Made by a program: the position numbers and the translations under genes
The notes under the pieces: generated by a model
Databases searched by the model: none
Told to the model about the DNA's origin: nothing
What the model saw: only the letters and a program-made list of their open reading frames with translations
Part shown: positions 34,481 through 44,056 of the stretch, piece after piece
Numbering within the stretch: position 1 is the first letter of the stretch
How the letters are laid out: every line of letters begins with the position of its first letter
Assembly: GCF_902463975.1 (NCBI RefSeq)
Contig: NZ_CABQHJ010000007.1
Span: forward strand, 1 to 64,000
DNA: 64,000 nt
From: Phascolarctobacterium_A sp902463975
GTDB lineage: Bacteria > Bacillota > Negativicutes > Acidaminococcales > Acidaminococcaceae
Reading direction: 5' to 3'

Positions 34481-35704
34481 ATGGCTCGTACTATTATTCT
34501 GTTGTTGGATTCCTTCGGTATCGGTTATGCCCATGATGCCGAAGCTTACGGTGATAAGGGTGCAGATACCTTGGGACATATCTGTGATTGGCTGGCAAAA
34601 AATCCGCGCCGTGCAGGCGAAGCGCCGAAGCCGCTGCATTTACCGCATCTGGCTGAGCGCGGACTGCAGGCAGCTGCAGAGCTGAGCCGTGGCGAAGCGC
34701 TGCTGGCAGGACTGGGCGCTGAGCATACAATTGGCGCTTATACCTATGCGCAGGAGGTCAGCCTTGGCAAGGATACGTTGAGCGGACATTGGGAAATCAG
34801 CGGTGTGCCGGTTAATTTTGATTGGGGCTATTTCCCTGATGTGCCGAAATGCTTTCCGCAGGAGCTGGTAGACGCAATCATCAGCCAGGGCAATTTGCCG
34901 GGCGTACTGGGCGAATGTCATGCCAGCGGTACCGAAATTATCAAGGAGCTGGGAGAGGAGCATGTAAGAAGCGGCAAGCCGATTATTTATACCTCCGCCG
35001 ACAGCGTGCTGCAGATAGCAGCGCACGAGGAAGCCTTTGGCCTGGAGCGCTTGTATGATTTGTGCAAGCTGGCTTTTAAGCTGGTGCAGCCGTATAATAT
35101 TGCCCGGGTAATAGCGCGTCCGTTCGTCGGCACCTGTGCTGCGGATTTTACCCGCACAACCAACCGTCACGATTACGCAGTACCGGCACCGCAGCCGACA
35201 TTGCTTGATAAAATGGTTGCAGCCGGCGGCAGCGTTTACGCCGTAGGCAAGATTGCCGATATTTTTGCGCATCGCGGTATTACAAAGCATTATGCGGCAG
35301 GCGGCCTGGATAAGCTGATAGATGCAACGAAGCAGGCTGTAGCCGATGCTCCAGATAATACCATTGTCTTTACTAATTTTGTTGACTTTGATTCCTCCTA
35401 CGGACATCGCCGTGACATTCAGGGCTATGGCGAGGCACTGGAATATTTCGACAGCAGACTGCCGGAAATTACCGCTCTGCTGCATCCGGACGATTTGCTG
35501 CTGATGACGGCGGACCACGGCAATGACCCTAGCTGGAGCGGCACGGACCATACGCGCGAAAAAATTCCCGTACTCTTTTCGGGAGCAGGCATTGAATGTA
35601 AGCAGCTTAAGCCTATGCAGACCTTTGCCGATATAGGACAGACGATTGCCGATTATATGAAAATAGAGCCAACCCTTACCGGAACTAAAGCGGACTTGTT
35701 TTGA
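34481..35704 (+). CDS. deoB: Phosphopentomutase
   Basis: A 407-residue alkaline-phosphatase-superfamily enzyme converting ribose 1-P or deoxyribose 1-P to the 5-phosphates in nucleoside catabolism. Metal and active-site pieces are LLLDSFGIGYAHDA, GKDTLSGHWEISG (catalytic Thr), and MTADHGNDPSWSGTDHTREK. ATG 34481 is preferred with CAGGTGA upstream. The nucleoside phosphorylase that follows, 14 bases after its stop, supplies its substrate. Confidence 0.96.
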   Translation: MARTIILLLDSFGIGYAHDAEAYGDKGADTLGHICDWLAKNPRRAGEAPKPLHLPHLAERGLQAAAELSRGEALLAGLGAEHTIGAYTYAQEVSLGKDTLSGHWEISGVPVNFDWGYFPDVPKCFPQELVDAIISQGNLPGVLGECHASGTEIIKELGEEHVRSGKPIIYTSADSVLQIAAHEEAFGLERLYDLCKLAFKLVQPYNIARVIARPFVGTCAADFTRTTNRHDYAVPAPQPTLLDKMVAAGGSVYAVGKIADIFAHRGITKHYAAGGLDKLIDATKQAVADAPDNTIVFTNFVDFDSSYGHRRDIQGYGEALEYFDSRLPEITALLHPDDLLLMTADHGNDPSWSGTDHTREKIPVLFSGAGIECKQLKPMQTFADIGQTIADYMKIEPTLTGTKADLF

Positions 35705-35718
35705 AAGAGGTGGACAAT

Positions 35719-36519
35719 ATGAGCAAACATTACGCAGCACCTGAGGAGATTTTATACCATGTAGGTTTTTCGGCACAGCAACTGCAGGGCGCAACTGTTG
35801 CCGTGCTTCCCGGTGACCCCGGACGTGTAGAGCCTTTAGCGAAGGCCTTGGGCAGTGATGCAAGCTTTATTGCCAGTCATCGCGAATACACCAGCTGGCT
35901 GACTAAAATCAGCGATACTCCGGTGCTTGTCTGCTCTACTGGTATGGGCGGTCCTTCCGTAGCAATTTGTCTGGAAGAGCTGGCGCGTATGGGCATCAAA
36001 AAGCTCATCCGCTTCGGTACGACGGGAACCATTCAGGAAAAGGTTAATCTCGGTGATATTATTATTGATAAGGCTGCCGTTCGCCTTGACGGCACCTCGC
36101 AGCATTATGCGCCGTTGGAGTTCCCGGCTGTTGCTAGCTTTGAGGTGACAATAGCACTGGTACTGGCAGCCAAGAACGCCGGTGCTCCCTATCATTTGGG
36201 CATTGCAGCCTCCAGCGACACCTTCTGGCCGGGGCAGGAGCGTTATGACAGTTTCACCGGCTATGTGCCGCGCCGCTTCCGCGGGACGATGCAGGAATGG
36301 CAAGCGCTGGGCGTGCTGAACTATGAAATGGAAACATCCGCTTTGTTCGTGACCTCGCAGGCGTTAGGCTTAGAGGCTGGTGCTGTCTGCGGCGTGGTAG
36401 TTAAGCGCACGCAGAGCGAAAGCGTGGCACCGCCTGATGTTTATAAGCGTGCTTTTGGCTACATGGTGCAGGTGACACGCGGAGCTGTCGAGCTGCTGCT
36501 GGCGGAGGCAGCTGAGTAA
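35719..36519 (+). CDS. Nucleoside phosphorylase, uridine phosphorylase-like
   Basis: A 266-residue NP-I family enzyme: AVLPGDPGRVEPLAKALG (phosphate/ribose site), VCSTGMGGPSVAICLEELA, IRFGTTGTIQEKVNLGDI, and NYEMETSALFVTSQALGLEA with the ribose-binding MET and GLU. The VVVKRTQ segment fits uridine phosphorylases. ATG 35719 follows AAAGAGGTGG; a TTG overlapping the deoB stop is less likely. The pair deoB-udp would degrade uridine to uracil plus ribose 5-P; the window also holds uracil permease and PyrR. Confidence 0.88.
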   Translation: MSKHYAAPEEILYHVGFSAQQLQGATVAVLPGDPGRVEPLAKALGSDASFIASHREYTSWLTKISDTPVLVCSTGMGGPSVAICLEELARMGIKKLIRFGTTGTIQEKVNLGDIIIDKAAVRLDGTSQHYAPLEFPAVASFEVTIALVLAAKNAGAPYHLGIAASSDTFWPGQERYDSFTGYVPRRFRGTMQEWQALGVLNYEMETSALFVTSQALGLEAGAVCGVVVKRTQSESVAPPDVYKRAFGYMVQVTRGAVELLLAEAAE

Positions 36520-36535
36520 GAGGCAGGTGATTCTT

Positions 36536-37120
36536 ATGAAAAATATTAAATGGTTGCTGCATGTCTGCTTTTTGCTGATGTCTGTAGCTTTGCTTGCCAC
36601 TTTTATGCCGCAGACTGCGCGGGCAGATTTTGCGGAGCGTCCTGTGGGCTTTGTGGTAATCGACCAGGATGGCGGTGTGGATGGTGCTGTTTATAAAGAA
36701 TGGCGTCAGATGGTCAAGCTGGGCTATCGCTTTCCAGATTATCAAATCATAGATGGCGGCGAGCCTCAGATGCTGGTGAGCCAGGCTGTGCGTGATGGTG
36801 TGAAGCTGGATGCAGCATCTTTAGCCGCTTTGGCGGAAAAAAGCAAAATGGATGTGCTGGTTGTTGCACGCATCTATGAAATGGATGAGAGTCTTGTCAG
36901 CGGCTGGGGATTCCGCTTTGATCACGATACCTATGTGCGTGTTGTAGCGGATGCAGACCTTTTTGTATATAAAAAGGATGGCAATAAGCTGCTGAAGAAA
37001 CGCGTGCGTGAAAGCGGGCTGCGTGAAATGGGTAATTATGAAAAGCCGGCGGAAACGATTAAATGGCAGCTTTCCAAGCTGGTAAATACGATGGAAAATA
37101 AGCCTATTATTGGTAGCTGA
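36536..37120 (+). CDS. Secreted protein of unknown function
   Basis: A 194-residue protein with a clear signal peptide (LLHVCFLLMSVALLATFMP, cleavage likely after QTARA). The mature part begins DFAERPVGFVVIDQDGGVDG and contains SKMDVLVVARIYEMDESLVS and YVRVVADADLFVYKKDGNKL. The layout recalls periplasmic proteins that compute a dynamic response from a trigger (DUF4136/TPR-free lipoprotein-like folds), but I do not recognise the family. ATG 36536 follows GCAGGTGA. Confidence 0.7.
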   Translation: MKNIKWLLHVCFLLMSVALLATFMPQTARADFAERPVGFVVIDQDGGVDGAVYKEWRQMVKLGYRFPDYQIIDGGEPQMLVSQAVRDGVKLDAASLAALAEKSKMDVLVVARIYEMDESLVSGWGFRFDHDTYVRVVADADLFVYKKDGNKLLKKRVRESGLREMGNYEKPAETIKWQLSKLVNTMENKPIIGS

Positions 37121-37233
37121 CATCATGAATTAGGTTGTTAGCTTGTTCACCTTAGTTTAAGGCGACAGGTTGTAAAATAATACTGTAGGCAGAAATTAAT
37201 AGCTGCCTGATGCGAAAAAATTGAGGTGAAAAA

Positions 37234-38250
37234 ATGCATATTTTAGTCACAGGCGGAGCTGGTTACATAGGCTCGCATACTGTTATTGAACTGCTTAAAG
37301 CTGGTCACAGTGTTGTAGTAGTAGATAATCTTGTTAATTCCAGCAGGCTGGCACTGCAGCGTGTAGAAAAAATCACCGGCCAGCAAATCCCTTTTTATGA
37401 AACTGATATCAGGGATCGTGCCGGCCTGCAAAAAGTTTTTGATGAGCATAGCTTTGACTGCTGTATTCATTTCGCCGGTTTGAAAGCAGTGGGCGAATCG
37501 GTACAGAAGCCATTGGAGTATTATGAGAACAATATTTCCGGTACTCTGGTACTGCTGGACGTAATGCGTAAAGCAGGCTGTAAGAATATTATTTTCAGCT
37601 CTTCGGCTACTGTTTACGGTAATCCTGCTGTAGTGCCTATTCCGGAAACCTGTCCTAAAGGGCAGTGCACTAATCCTTATGGCCAGACAAAGTCGATGCT
37701 GGAGCAAATACTTTGTGATATGTATGTAGCTGATCAGGAGTGGAATGTGGTTCTGCTGCGTTACTTTAACCCTATCGGTGCGCATAGCTCCGGTCTGATT
37801 GGCGAAAATCCCAATGGCATTCCCAATAACCTGATGCCGTATATTACTCAGGTAGCTGTTGGCAAGCTGGAGCGACTGCATGTTTTTGGTAATGATTATC
37901 CCACTCCTGATGGTACTGGAGTGCGTGACTTTATTCATGTAGTGGATTTGGCTAAAGGTCATGTGAAAGCTTTGCAGGCAATAGATGACAAATGCGGCGT
38001 AGAGGTGTATAATCTTGGTACAGGTATTGGCTATTCAGTGCTGGATTTAGTCAAAGCATTTGAAAAGGCTACTGGAATTAAGATACCTTATGTAATTGAC
38101 CAACGTCGTGCAGGGGATATTGCCACCTGCTATTCAGATCCGTCAAAGGCGTGGGAAAAGCTTGGCTGGAAGGCAGAGCTGGGTATTGAGGACATGTGCC
38201 GCGATTCCTGGAACTGGCAGAAGAACAACCCTAATGGCTTTGAAGCATAA
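37234..38250 (+). CDS. galE: UDP-glucose 4-epimerase
   Basis: A 338-residue extended short-chain dehydrogenase. The NAD motif is TGGAGYIGSHTVIELL at the N-terminus, SSSATVYG carries the catalytic Ser, and YGQTK (about residue 149) carries Tyr and Lys. LLRYFNPIGAHSSGLIGE is typical of GalE. It interconverts UDP-glucose and UDP-galactose for envelope polysaccharide or galactose use. glmS follows 41 bases later, so the pair may supply sugar nucleotides together. Confidence 0.95.
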   Translation: MHILVTGGAGYIGSHTVIELLKAGHSVVVVDNLVNSSRLALQRVEKITGQQIPFYETDIRDRAGLQKVFDEHSFDCCIHFAGLKAVGESVQKPLEYYENNISGTLVLLDVMRKAGCKNIIFSSSATVYGNPAVVPIPETCPKGQCTNPYGQTKSMLEQILCDMYVADQEWNVVLLRYFNPIGAHSSGLIGENPNGIPNNLMPYITQVAVGKLERLHVFGNDYPTPDGTGVRDFIHVVDLAKGHVKALQAIDDKCGVEVYNLGTGIGYSVLDLVKAFEKATGIKIPYVIDQRRAGDIATCYSDPSKAWEKLGWKAELGIEDMCRDSWNWQKNNPNGFEA

Positions 38251-38291
38251 GGCAAAAAGAAAAAAATAGTAGAAAAAGAGGAAAAGTATTT

Positions 38292-40130
38292 ATGTGTGGT
38301 ATTGTTGGATTTTGTGGAAATAAGCAGGCAGCACCTATTCTGTTAGATGGTCTGTCTAAGCTTGAATATCGTGGTTACGATTCTGCCGGCCTCGCAGTGC
38401 GCGATGGCAGTGCACAGGTGCAGATTGTTAAGGCTAAAGGTCGTCTGAAGGAGCTTTATGCCAAAACTAATGGTGGACAAAGCCTCATTGGTACCTGTGG
38501 TATCGGTCATACCAGATGGGCAACCCATGGCGAGCCTTCTGAAACTAATGCGCATCCGCATGCCAGTGCAGATGGCAATGTAGTTGCCGTACACAACGGT
38601 ATTATCGAAAACTATCAGGAGCTGAAGGAAAAGCTGCTGCACAATGGCTACACCTTCTATTCTCAGACTGATACCGAGGTTGCCGTTAAGCTGATTGACT
38701 ACTACTATAAAAAATACGAGCATACTCCGACTGATGCTTTGAGCCATGCTATGATTCGTATGCGCGGCTCCTATGCCTTGGCAGTAATGTTCAAGGAATA
38801 TCCCGGCGAAATTTATGTTGCCCGTAAGGACAGCCCGATGATCATCGGCGTGCAGGACGGCGAATGCTATGTTGCCAGCGACGTTCCTGCTATTTTGAAA
38901 TACACCCGCAAGGTATATTACATCGGCAATCTGGAAATGGCTCGTCTGGCTAACGGCGAGGTTACCTTCTACAACGTTGATGAAGAAGTAATCGAAAAAC
39001 CGCTGACCGAAATCAAATGGGACGCCGAAGCTGCCGAAAAAGCAGGCTTTGAACATTTCATGATGAAGGAAATCCACGAGCAGCCCAAGGCGGTACGCGA
39101 TACTCTGAATTCCGTACTGGTTGACGGCAAGCTGGATATGAGCGCTGTCGGCCTCAGCGACGAGGATATCAAAAAGATTGACCAGATCTGCATAGTTGCC
39201 TGCGGCAGTGCTTACCATGTAGGTGTGGCAGCGCAATATGTAATTGAGGATCTGGCACAGATTCCGGTTCGTACCGAGCTGGCTTCCGAGTTCAGATACC
39301 GCAAGCCTCTGCTGAGCAAGAACGAGCTGGTTATCATTGTCAGCCAGTCCGGCGAAACCGCCGACAGCTTGGCAGCTCTGCGTCTGGCTAAAGAAAAGGG
39401 CATCAAAACTCTTGGCATCGTCAACGTAGTAGGCAGCTCCATTGCCCGCGAAGCTGATAATGTTTTCTATACTCTGGCAGGTCCGGAAATTGCCGTTGCT
39501 ACTACCAAGGCTTACAGCACTCAGCTGATTGCGGCTTACTGCCTGGCAATTCAGTTTGCTATTGTTCGCGGCACTATTGACGAAGCTAAATATCTGGAGC
39601 TGATTCAGGAAATGGCACAGCTGCCGGATAAAATCCAAAAGATTATTGAAGATAAGGAACGTATCCAATGGTTTGCAGCTAAACAGGTAAACGCTAAGGA
39701 TATCTTCTTTATCGGCCGTGGTCTGGACTACGCTGTCAGCCTGGAGGGCAGCCTGAAGATGAAGGAAATTTCCTACATCCACAGCGAGGCTTATGCTGCC
39801 GGCGAATTGAAGCATGGTACTATCAGCCTGATTGAGGACGGTACTCTTGTTATCGGTGTGCTGACTCAAAGCGAGCTTTACGAAAAGACTGTCAGCAACA
39901 TGGTAGAGTGCCGCAGCCGTGGCGCTTATCTGATGGGCCTGACTACCTATGGCAACTACAACATTGAGGATACCGCTGATTTCACAGTGTACATTCCGAA
40001 GACTGATGAGCATTTCATGACCAGTCTGGCAGTTATTCCGCTGCAGCTTATGGGTTATTATGTGAGTGTTTCTAAGGGCTTGGATGTAGATAAACCTAGG
40101 AACCTGGCTAAGAGCGTTACCGTAGAGTAA
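38292..40130 (+). CDS. glmS: Glucosamine-6-phosphate synthase (isomerising)
   Basis: A 612-residue enzyme making GlcN-6-P from Fru-6-P and glutamine. Cys2 of MCGIVGFCGNKQAAP is the Ntn nucleophile after Met removal; the glutaminase includes GHTRWATHG. Two SIS domains follow (IVACGSAYHVGVAAQYVIED, SQSGETADSLAALRLAKEKG), and the C-terminus ends DKPRNLAKSVTVE. The 41-base gap to galE leaves no room for a glmS ribozyme. Confidence 0.98.
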   Translation: MCGIVGFCGNKQAAPILLDGLSKLEYRGYDSAGLAVRDGSAQVQIVKAKGRLKELYAKTNGGQSLIGTCGIGHTRWATHGEPSETNAHPHASADGNVVAVHNGIIENYQELKEKLLHNGYTFYSQTDTEVAVKLIDYYYKKYEHTPTDALSHAMIRMRGSYALAVMFKEYPGEIYVARKDSPMIIGVQDGECYVASDVPAILKYTRKVYYIGNLEMARLANGEVTFYNVDEEVIEKPLTEIKWDAEAAEKAGFEHFMMKEIHEQPKAVRDTLNSVLVDGKLDMSAVGLSDEDIKKIDQICIVACGSAYHVGVAAQYVIEDLAQIPVRTELASEFRYRKPLLSKNELVIIVSQSGETADSLAALRLAKEKGIKTLGIVNVVGSSIAREADNVFYTLAGPEIAVATTKAYSTQLIAAYCLAIQFAIVRGTIDEAKYLELIQEMAQLPDKIQKIIEDKERIQWFAAKQVNAKDIFFIGRGLDYAVSLEGSLKMKEISYIHSEAYAAGELKHGTISLIEDGTLVIGVLTQSELYEKTVSNMVECRSRGAYLMGLTTYGNYNIEDTADFTVYIPKTDEHFMTSLAVIPLQLMGYYVSVSKGLDVDKPRNLAKSVTVE

Positions 40131-40183
40131 GAGTGGGTATAACGCACCATATGCGTTGTGAACTCTCCTCCGCTTAATAAAAT

Positions 40184-40228
40184 AAAAAACCACAGCTTAC
40201 ATTTTATGTAGGCTGTGGTAATTTTTTT
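40184..40228. terminator. Bidirectional terminator between glmS and threonine ammonia-lyase
   Basis: ACCACAGCTTACAT / ATGTAGGCTGTGGT with one mismatch, flanked by an A-run on the left and TTTTTTT on the right, so it can serve both convergent genes. Confidence 0.85.
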
Positions 40229-40232
40229 GTTG

Positions 40233-41447
40233 TTAATAATGAGCGGCGTTTTTATCAATCAGTGTAAAGCCTGCCTTGGTAAGCTTTGCACGGATTTCGT
40301 TGATTTGTTCCGCATCACGGGTTTCTAGTTCTAAGCGCAGGAAGCAACCTGTGATATCCATATCGGCATCACTGCGGTTGTGCTGTACGCCTACAACGTT
40401 AGCGCCACAGCTGCTTACGATTTCGCTCACTTCACGTAGCTGGCCGGGACGATCCTGCAAAGCGATAACGAGGTCTGCCCTTCTGCCGCTGGTAACCTGA
40501 CCGCGGGTGATTACGCGCGAAAGAATATTAACATCGATGTTACCGCCGGATACAACGCAGACGGTTTTCTTGCCCTTAATCGGCAGCTTGTCGAACAGCG
40601 CTGCTGCTACCGGAGTTGCGCCTGCACCTTCGGCAATCAGCTTCTGTTTTTCAATCAAGGTTAAAATTGCAGTTGCAATTTCATCTTCGCTTACGGTAAC
40701 GATATCGTCAACATATTTGCTGATGAGCTCGTAGGTGTTTTCACCAGGAGTTTTTACAGCAATGCCATCAGCAAAGGTGCTGACGTGATCTAAGGTTTCA
40801 TATTTATGGTCATGGAAGGCTTTGAACATGCTGGCTGCGCCTGCTGCCTGCACGCCGTAAACCTTAACCTCCGGACGCAGGCTTTTGATAGCGAAGGCTA
40901 CGCCGCTGATAAGGCCACCGCCACCAATCGGTACGATTACTGCTTCAACATCCGGCAGCTGGTCTAAAATTTCCAGGCCGATGCTGCCTTGACCGGCAAT
41001 GACAAGCTCATCATCATACGGATGGATAAAGGTCATGCCAGTTTTCTCCTGCAGCTGAACAGCACGGTCGTGTGCTTCGTCATAGGCACCGGGGACGAGC
41101 TCCACCTGCGCGCCAAGGCGCTTGGTGTTTTCTACCTTCATAATCGGGGCGCCGTCCGGCATGCAGATGACGCTTTTGATGCCCATGCTGGTGGCTGCCA
41201 GTGCTACGCCCTGGGCGTGGTTGCCGGCGCTGCAGGCGATAACGCCCTTGCTGGCTTCTTCAGGTGTCAGCTGGCTTATTTTGTAGTAGGCACCGCGTAC
41301 CTTAAAGCTGCCTGTTACCTGCAGGTTTTCTGTTTTCAGATACAAGTTGTTACCTTCGCTTAAATGCGGAGCAGCTATTAAATCTGTTTTACGTGCTACG
41401 CTTTTAAGGATGAAGGCTGCGTGATAAATTTTGTCTAATGAGAGCAT
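40233..41447 (-). CDS. Threonine ammonia-lyase (biosynthetic/catabolic type with ACT domain)
   Basis: A 404-residue PLP enzyme converting threonine to 2-oxobutanoate and ammonia. The Schiff-base Lys is in VTGSFKVRGAYYK (about 55); SAGNHAQGVALAA holds the Ser/Asn loop, and IGGGGLISGVAFA is the phosphate-binding Gly loop. After residue 320 there is one ACT-like domain (VIALQDRPGQLREVSEIVSS). One ACT domain and about 400 residues match the shorter TdcB/IlvA forms of Firmicutes. The start at 41447 has AAGAAGGTAAC before it. Confidence 0.92.
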   Translation of the reverse strand: MLSLDKIYHAAFILKSVARKTDLIAAPHLSEGNNLYLKTENLQVTGSFKVRGAYYKISQLTPEEASKGVIACSAGNHAQGVALAATSMGIKSVICMPDGAPIMKVENTKRLGAQVELVPGAYDEAHDRAVQLQEKTGMTFIHPYDDELVIAGQGSIGLEILDQLPDVEAVIVPIGGGGLISGVAFAIKSLRPEVKVYGVQAAGAASMFKAFHDHKYETLDHVSTFADGIAVKTPGENTYELISKYVDDIVTVSEDEIATAILTLIEKQKLIAEGAGATPVAAALFDKLPIKGKKTVCVVSGGNIDVNILSRVITRGQVTSGRRADLVIALQDRPGQLREVSEIVSSCGANVVGVQHNRSDADMDITGCFLRLELETRDAEQINEIRAKLTKAGFTLIDKNAAHY

Positions 41448-41550
41448 TTTGTTACCTTCTTTTCTTTCCCTAAATAAAAATACTAAAATAGACTGTGGCA
41501 AATGCTACAATCTATTTTAGTATAAGCACTTTTAGTTTTTGCGTCAAGGT

Positions 41551-42867
41551 TTAACCTTCTAAGTGCGTGTTTGCCAGCATCAGCTGCAGCTTGAAGCTGT
41601 GGTTATCAAAGCTGATATTGTTACTGCCTGCGTATTTTTCGCAAATCATTCTGATGTTTTCCAGTCCGGTGCCAGGTTCCTTGTAGTCGCGTTTGGCAGA
41701 ATAAAACTGGTCATTATAACGCACGATGTTGCCGCTGAAGGAATTAACAACTTCTATCAGCAGTGTAGAGGCTTTTTCTTTGATTTTTACGTTAACATAG
41801 CAATTGTTGTGTTGGTCTATGCAGTCTTCAGTAACTGCAGTAAAAGCGTTTTCCAGGGCATTGCCTAAAATAATGGCCAAATCAATATCGTTGATTTGGA
41901 TTTTACTGAAGCTGATATCTAAAGCAAAGGGGATGCCTTTTTCCTGTGCCTGCATCTGCCAGTAGCCGATAAGGCCGTCGATGGTTTCATTGCCATAAAG
42001 CTTTACTGTTTGCAGCTGTTCTGTATATTTAAGGATAGTACGCAGATGCTGGCCAAGCTTATCAAACTTTTTTTCTTCATAAAGCTGGTTGAGCATAAGC
42101 ACGAGATGCTTTTGGTCATGGCGCAGGCGGCGCGATTTCTGCCAGGTTTCGATAACAAAATCGTAGTAAGGCTTTTCATTGCGACGCAGCTCTTCCAGTG
42201 AGCTGAGCTTGATGGACATCACCTTGTTATCATTTTTTTCCTTCAGCAGATCCATCATCATGTAAACAAAGAAGAAGAGCGGCATGATGCACATAAAGCG
42301 GGCAAAGAAAAGATTCCAGGTGCGTGGTTCGGAAAAATTGCGGATGAGTACCAGGGCAACGAAGTTAAAAGCTAAAATATAGTTGGAGTAGGTGATAATC
42401 TTATTGTATTTAGTGCTGCGGAAGAGCTGCTTGAATTTTTTTACAGTATAGTAAAACCAGGAAAAATAAGCAGATTGTGCCAGCAGGAGCACGAAGGTGG
42501 CGGTAGCATAGTAGTAACCGGGAGTGGGCGAAATGCGTTCTGTGAGCATAGCCAGTGTCTGCAGCACATTTTCAAAATTGCCTGAGAGCAGGATGCAAAA
42601 AAGCTGCTTACTTTTATTACCTTTTACGATGGCAAAGTAGTAGAATATGTAGAGCAGGTAAACTCCGTATAATGTCGGCAGCTTATCGAAATTGCGTCCA
42701 GTGAAGATGAAAATGCCCCATTCTATGAGAATAATAGCAAAAAAACCGCATATTGCTGTTTTTTTGGATAAGCGCAGGTCTTCCAAAAAGGGATAATAGC
42801 ATAGATAAGAGCTGGGAGCAACTCGCAGGATAATATAGATAAGGATAATCGAATCTTGAATCTGCAT
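41551..42867 (-). CDS. Orphan AgrC-like sensor histidine kinase (GHKL)
   Basis: A 438-residue membrane kinase. Six or seven hydrophobic segments fill residues 1-215 (for example KTAICGFFAIILIEWGIFIF and YILAFNFVALVLIRNF). A dimerisation helix follows with the phospho-acceptor His in SRRLRHDQKHLVLMLNQL (about 255), then the GHKL ATPase with N-box IILGNALENAF and G-box GTGLENIRMICEKY. This layout is that of peptide-sensing AgrC/ComD/NatK-type kinases, which pair with LytTR regulators. No response regulator is adjacent; the only LytTR regulator in the window is at 54.7 kb. Confidence 0.88.
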   Translation of the reverse strand: MQIQDSIILIYIILRVAPSSYLCYYPFLEDLRLSKKTAICGFFAIILIEWGIFIFTGRNFDKLPTLYGVYLLYIFYYFAIVKGNKSKQLFCILLSGNFENVLQTLAMLTERISPTPGYYYATATFVLLLAQSAYFSWFYYTVKKFKQLFRSTKYNKIITYSNYILAFNFVALVLIRNFSEPRTWNLFFARFMCIMPLFFFVYMMMDLLKEKNDNKVMSIKLSSLEELRRNEKPYYDFVIETWQKSRRLRHDQKHLVLMLNQLYEEKKFDKLGQHLRTILKYTEQLQTVKLYGNETIDGLIGYWQMQAQEKGIPFALDISFSKIQINDIDLAIILGNALENAFTAVTEDCIDQHNNCYVNVKIKEKASTLLIEVVNSFSGNIVRYNDQFYSAKRDYKEPGTGLENIRMICEKYAGSNNISFDNHSFKLQLMLANTHLEG

Positions 42868-42979
42868 ATAACATCATTCCTTAAAAAATAATATAGAAAA
42901 AGCTTCTTTAAGATAATTATAGCAAATGTAAACTAAAATTAAAGTAAATTTTTTCTAACTGCAGAGATAAAATGGCGTG

Positions 42980-43009
42980 TTGAAATGCGAGGCTTTTCTG
43001 TTGTATAAT
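42980..43009 (+). promoter_or_regulatory. Promoter of prmA
   Basis: TTGAAA (42980-42985), an 18-bp spacer and TATAAT (43004-43009), about 35 bases before the ATG. Confidence 0.65.
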
Positions 43010-43043
43010 AAAATAAATATAAATTTTCAAAGGAGTGCATACA

Positions 43044-43979
43044 ATGCAGTGGATAGAAGTTAATGTAGCGGTAACGCATGAAGCAGTTGAGGCCGTAGCG
43101 GATATGCTGACGAGCATCGGTTCTAAGGGAGTTGCGATTGAGGACCCGCAGCTGATTAATGATTTGCGCAACAGCGGTACCTGGGAGCTGTGCGATATTC
43201 CCGAGCAGGAGAATACCGAGGTTGTAACCGTCAGCGCTTATTATGCTGATGATGAGAAGTTGGAAAAACGCTTGGCGGAGATTGACGAGCAGCTGGCGCT
43301 GATTGAGGAGCGCATCGGCAAGTACCGTTTTGGCAATACCAGCTTCCGCAAGGTGAGTGAGCAGGATTGGGCTAACGAATGGAAGCAGTATTTCCATGTT
43401 ACTCATGTGGGCAAGAGCCTTGTTATTAAGCCGAGCTGGGAGGAGTATGCTCCTAAGGAAGGCGAGCATGTTATTGAAATTGATCCGGGTATGGCTTTTG
43501 GTACTGGCACGCATCACACTACCAATATGATGATGGAGCGTCTGGAGAAGGTTATTACGCCTGATTCTACCGTGTTTGACGTTGGTACCGGCAGTGGCAT
43601 TCTGGCGATTGCTGCGGCGATGCTGGGCGCTAAGTCTGTTAAGGCTGTGGATATTGACGCTGTGGCAGTGCGCGTGGCGAAGGAGAATGTTGCGGATAAT
43701 GGCTTGAGCGAGCAGATTGAGGTGCGCGAGGGCGATTTGCTGCATGGCACCGAGGGCAAGGCTGATGTTATTATCGCTAATATTATTGCCGATATTGTTA
43801 TTATGCTGCTGCAGGATATTCCGCAGAAGCTGAATGATGACGGTGTGCTTTTGGCGAGCGGTATTATTGAGGAGCGTATGCCGGATGTGGAGGCTGCGGC
43901 GCAGGCGCAGGGCCTTTATGTTGACGCGGTTGACCATCGCGGTGGCTGGGTTGTTATGCAGATGAAGAAGAAGTTGTGA
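43044..43979 (+). CDS. prmA: Ribosomal protein L11 methyltransferase
   Basis: A 311-residue SAM-dependent enzyme that methylates lysines and the N-terminus of L11. The N-terminal substrate domain (WIEVNVAVTHEAVEAVADML) is followed by IEIDPGMAFGTGTHHTT, the SAM motif DVGTGSGILAIAAAMLGAK, VDIDAVAV, and the NIIADIV (NxxA-type) motif. ATG 43044 is taken after AAGGAG; GTG 43035 falls in the ribosome site. rsmE follows after a block of repeats. Confidence 0.95.
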   Translation: MQWIEVNVAVTHEAVEAVADMLTSIGSKGVAIEDPQLINDLRNSGTWELCDIPEQENTEVVTVSAYYADDEKLEKRLAEIDEQLALIEERIGKYRFGNTSFRKVSEQDWANEWKQYFHVTHVGKSLVIKPSWEEYAPKEGEHVIEIDPGMAFGTGTHHTTNMMMERLEKVITPDSTVFDVGTGSGILAIAAAMLGAKSVKAVDIDAVAVRVAKENVADNGLSEQIEVREGDLLHGTEGKADVIIANIIADIVIMLLQDIPQKLNDDGVLLASGIIEERMPDVEAAAQAQGLYVDAVDHRGGWVVMQMKKKL

Positions 43980-43985
43980 TTTAAG

Positions 43986-44048
43986 CAATCCTTCTTGCCT
44001 GCCCCTTTGGGGAAGGTGCCGAACGTAGTGAGGCGGAAGGGGGAAGCG
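43986..44048. repeat. GC-rich palindromic repeat, variant family
   Basis: CCTTCTTGCCTGCCCCTTTG, GGGAAGGTGCCGAACGTAGT, GAGGCGGAAGGGGGAAGC. This is a relative of the common Firmicute intergenic repeat built on CCTTTGGGGAAGGTG and CGAACGTAGTGAGG. It directly follows prmA and abuts the MITE-like copy B. Confidence 0.55.
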
Positions 44049-44056
44049 AGGGCGTC

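Noticed and set aside
38251..38291. glmS ribozyme upstream of glmS
   Set aside because: Only 41 bases separate galE and glmS, too short for the ribozyme, and no core sequence is visible.
38343..40193. Minus-strand frame of 616 codons opposite glmS
   Set aside because: It is a shadow of the glmS codon pattern. It resembles no family and glmS is certain.
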